From Dehalococcoidia bacterium (GTDB lineage Bacteria; Chloroflexota; Dehalococcoidia; Lucifugimonadales; Lucifugimonadaceae): a DNA stretch of 64,000 nt. Below are positions 61,838-64,000 of the stretch, piece by piece. How positions within the stretch are numbered: position 1 is the stretch's first letter; each line of letters opens with the position of its first letter. The position numbers and the translations under genes are program-made. The stretch lies in NCBI GenBank assembly GCA_029940375.1, contig JAPYUX010000004.1:106076-170075 (forward strand), written 5' to 3'. A model generated the notes under the pieces. That model was not told where the DNA came from. It saw nothing but the letters and a program-made list of their open reading frames with translations, and made no database searches.

Positions 61838-62962
61838 ATGAAGAAGAAATTGATTTATATTTTAATTTTACTTATTGTTATAAGTTGTAATGATGCAACA
61901 GATATAGAAGTTAAAGAGATAACCACTCCTATAACTATAAACCCATTAGTTAATTTTGATGCTTTTGTTGGTGAATTACCCGAGGATGAACAGAATTGCC
62001 TTTTATCTAAATTTTCTAATAAACAAGAGATGATAAATTTTGTATCTGAAAATTCTTTACCAGCTGAAAAGCTTTCTGATTGTATTGATGAAAATACCAA
62101 TTCCAGAATTTTGCATGGTTTATTTTTATCCCAAAACATACAACTTAATGAAATGGAATTAAATTGTATTAAACAAAATAATTTAGTTGAAAAATTTGAT
62201 TACTTGGGAGAAACTTTTGGTGCACCTATGTTTACATATACATTGGGTTCACTCTTTTGTTTAGAACCTTCCACTAGAGATCAATATGAATCTAAAAAAA
62301 TACATTTATTTGAAGGTTTTATAGAAAGTAAACCTTTATTAAGTATATTGCCAAACAACATCAATACATTGGAATGTATCAGTAACACGAGCAGCTTCGA
62401 TTTAACTAAAGATTCATTAGAATATATATATGCAAGTGGAGGATTCTTTCCTATTCAAATCCTTTCACAATTACCAACATTAATTGATTGTATAGAAATC
62501 CCAGAAGAATTATCTTCAACTGGTCTTAATAAAACTTCTTCTCAATGCTTGTCGGATAAATTGTCTGTAATCTTTTCTGATCCTACCAATCCAGAAATAG
62601 ATATTTTTCAAATTCCAGCGATTATTTTGGATATAGAAAATTGTGATGTTGATGCAATAAGCTTGCTTCGATATTTTGAAATTAACATACCAAAAATTGT
62701 TGAGGAAGAAGAAGCAGAGGAAGAGAAAGAAGAGGAAGCAGAGGAAGAGAAGAAAGAAATAGAAGTTCCAAAAGAAATTGAAGAACAAGTTTTATCTGAT
62801 GATAGATTTCTTTGCTTAACTGAAAAATTAGAATTGAAAGATATTCTGGAGTTTCTTTATTCGGGAATTTTATCTGAAAAAATTATAAAATCTGCTAATG
62901 ATTGCGATATAGCAAAGGAAGAAATAGAAAATATAGATCTTTCAGAAATCTTAGGTAACTAA
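61838..62962 (+). CDS. Lipoprotein of unknown function with acidic linker
   Basis: A 374-aa lipoprotein: MKKKLIYILILLIVISCND with lipobox Cys17. The mature part holds repeated helical units each with a Cys (NCLLSKFSN, LNCIKQNN, QCLSDKLSV, FLCLTEKLE and the paired DC... segments), suggesting disulfide-linked repeats. Residues about 289-312 are an E/K/A linker (EEEAEEEK units) encoded by a 17-bp direct repeat with 24-bp period (62711-62727 and 62735-62751). No family recognised. It lies 15 nt before the ROK kinase gene. Confidence 0.75.
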   Translation: MKKKLIYILILLIVISCNDATDIEVKEITTPITINPLVNFDAFVGELPEDEQNCLLSKFSNKQEMINFVSENSLPAEKLSDCIDENTNSRILHGLFLSQNIQLNEMELNCIKQNNLVEKFDYLGETFGAPMFTYTLGSLFCLEPSTRDQYESKKIHLFEGFIESKPLLSILPNNINTLECISNTSSFDLTKDSLEYIYASGGFFPIQILSQLPTLIDCIEIPEELSSTGLNKTSSQCLSDKLSVIFSDPTNPEIDIFQIPAIILDIENCDVDAISLLRYFEINIPKIVEEEEAEEEKEEEAEEEKKEIEVPKEIEEQVLSDDRFLCLTEKLELKDILEFLYSGILSEKIIKSANDCDIAKEEIENIDLSEILGN

Positions 62963-62977
62963 TAGGGTAATATCTTT

Positions 62978-63931
62978 ATGAAAATATCTATCAATAAAAA
63001 CTCAGAATTAATTATTGCAGCAGATATAGGTGGAACGAATATCAGAGTTTGTTTAGTAAATTCTCAAGGGAAAATATTAGATAGAAAAAAAATTAGTTGT
63101 AATCCATCTTTAGGTATAGAAAAAGTAGGAAAAAATATTTCTGAAATGGTTTACTCAATCATTGGACATCAAGAAGTAAAAGGGATGGGTTATTCTTCAG
63201 CTGGGCCAATAAATCAAATTTCTGGAGAATATATTAATCCTCCTAACCTTACTGGATGGCATAAAAAATCTTTAGTGCCAATTTTAAAAAAGCATTTAGC
63301 TATAGACCCTAAGGTAGGGCATGATGCAACTTTAGCTGCTTTGGCCGAAACAAAATTTGGAAATTATAAAGGTTCAAAAAACCTCATATATCTGACTGTT
63401 TCGACTGGTGTGGGAGCTGGAATAATTTCAAATGGTAATATGATTCAAGGTCAAAATTGGTTTGCTGGAGAAGTGGGCCATATTATCATAAACCCAAATG
63501 GTTATAAGTGCTCAATCGGATGCTATGGGTGTTTAGAAGGGAATATTTCTGGAACAGCGATTGCTTCTATAGCCAGAGAAAAAATTGCTAAAGGGGAAAA
63601 GAGTAATCTTCTTATTAAACATAAAGAAAGTGAAATAAATTCAAAACTCATATTAGATTATGCACATAAAGGCGACAAATTTTCAGGAAATATAATAAAT
63701 CATGTTATAGACAACTTAGGAAAAGGATTAGCATCTATATTAGCAATTCTTAATCCTGAAGTTATAATTTTGGGAGGATCAGTTGCTGAGGGATTAAGCC
63801 AATTTTATTGGAAAGATATACTAGACAGAACATCACACTATGCGATCCCTTTTTATAAAAAAAATCCTCCAATTAAAATGACTGCATTAGGTGATGATGC
63901 ATCTATTTTGGGAGCTTCAATAATAGTTTAA
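62978..63931 (+). CDS. ROK-family sugar kinase (glucokinase-like)
   Basis: ATP-dependent sugar kinase of the ROK family, 317 aa. The phosphate motif is IIAADIGGTNIRVCLVN; sugar-binding residues are in GHDATLAALAE (catalytic Asp) and EVGHIII; the zinc motif reads CSIGCYGCLEGN, a variant of CxCGxxGCxE with the same set of Cys. Family members phosphorylate glucose, N-acetylmannosamine or similar sugars; glucokinase is the most likely. The remaining 69 bp to the window end hold nothing recognisable. Confidence 0.9.
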   Translation: MKISINKNSELIIAADIGGTNIRVCLVNSQGKILDRKKISCNPSLGIEKVGKNISEMVYSIIGHQEVKGMGYSSAGPINQISGEYINPPNLTGWHKKSLVPILKKHLAIDPKVGHDATLAALAETKFGNYKGSKNLIYLTVSTGVGAGIISNGNMIQGQNWFAGEVGHIIINPNGYKCSIGCYGCLEGNISGTAIASIAREKIAKGEKSNLLIKHKESEINSKLILDYAHKGDKFSGNIINHVIDNLGKGLASILAILNPEVIILGGSVAEGLSQFYWKDILDRTSHYAIPFYKKNPPIKMTALGDDASILGASIIV

Positions 63932-64000
63932 TATTATTAACCTAAGTTTGCCTTTTTCAGTTCAAATCAGCTAAATAATAGGTATTTTTTATCATCTGAC

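Noticed and set aside
62516..62788. Phe/Leu-rich 90-aa ORF on the minus strand
   Set aside because: It is the antisense of the Glu/Lys-rich linker of the lipoprotein; the composition is an artefact of that repeat.
1..64000. CRISPR arrays, transposases, integrases or rRNA genes
   Set aside because: No regularly spaced repeats, transposase or integrase motifs (such as DDE or Tyr recombinase) or rRNA-like sequence were seen.

Overview
The window is a compact, strongly AT-rich bacterial chromosome segment (about 30% G+C by eye, not computed). It most resembles Chloroflexota, probably a marine SAR202-like lineage. This is an inference from the YYY-family membrane protein at the left edge (a family known from Chloroflexi and Archaea), a DUF5679 zinc-ribbon microprotein, a caa3-type oxidase operon and a large set of organic-matter hydrolases and oxidoreductases. 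No phage, transposase, CRISPR or rRNA genes were seen. Genes abut or overlap at almost every junction, and several start at TTG.

Layout. 1-3.7 kb: a YYY membrane protein cut by the window edge, then a HAD hydrolase. 3.7-5.7 kb: glutamine synthetase and a pentapeptide-repeat protein. 5.7-11.2 kb: a minus-strand tryptophan operon trpS-trpE-trpG-trpD-trpC-trpF, without trpBA. 11.3-14.5 kb: S9 peptidase, aldo/keto reductase and a 47-aa DUF5679 protein. 14.7-19.9 kb: pheS-pheT-moeA and a hypothetical gene. 19.9-24.9 kb: cytochrome oxidase operon ctaC-ctaD-ctaE-ctaF-ctaG. 25.1-27.7 kb: rdgB-moaA-rnhA-moaC. 27.7-31 kb: tRNA-Met and tRNA-Arg(GCG), each followed closely by a gene. 31-36.3 kb: an accessory-looking block with two paralogous amidohydrolases, an MGMT-like protein, a DapA-like protein without its Schiff-base lysine, a decayed tRNA-Val relic and an intact tRNA-Val. 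36.4-37.3 kb: P1 peptidase. 37.3-42.4 kb: sulfur block. 42.4-46.4 kb: lipoprotein, M81 peptidase, Smr protein, a 34-aa membrane protein and a nitronate monooxygenase. 46.7-50.7 kb: MacAB/YknXYZ-type exporter. 50.7-54.3 kb: dnaE. 54.4-61.7 kb: MFS carrier, fabI and a group of small-molecule oxidoreductases. 61.8-63.9 kb: lipoprotein and ROK kinase.

The most interesting signal is the leader of the sulfur operon. Upstream of a YeeE/YedE thiosulfate-type transporter, on the minus strand, lies a 24-codon ORF with four consecutive cysteine codons. It sits about 7 nt after the predicted transcription start. It is followed by an intrinsic terminator (7-bp stem, run of ten U) just before the transporter start. 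A segment inside the ORF can pair with the 5' arm of the terminator. This is the full layout of a cysteine-sensing transcription attenuator. It would control sulfur import (YeeE), a TusA sulfur carrier, a TusA-like paralogue that has lost its cysteine, and a rhodanese lipoprotein. The cysteine desulfurase gene sufS diverges from the same short intergenic region.
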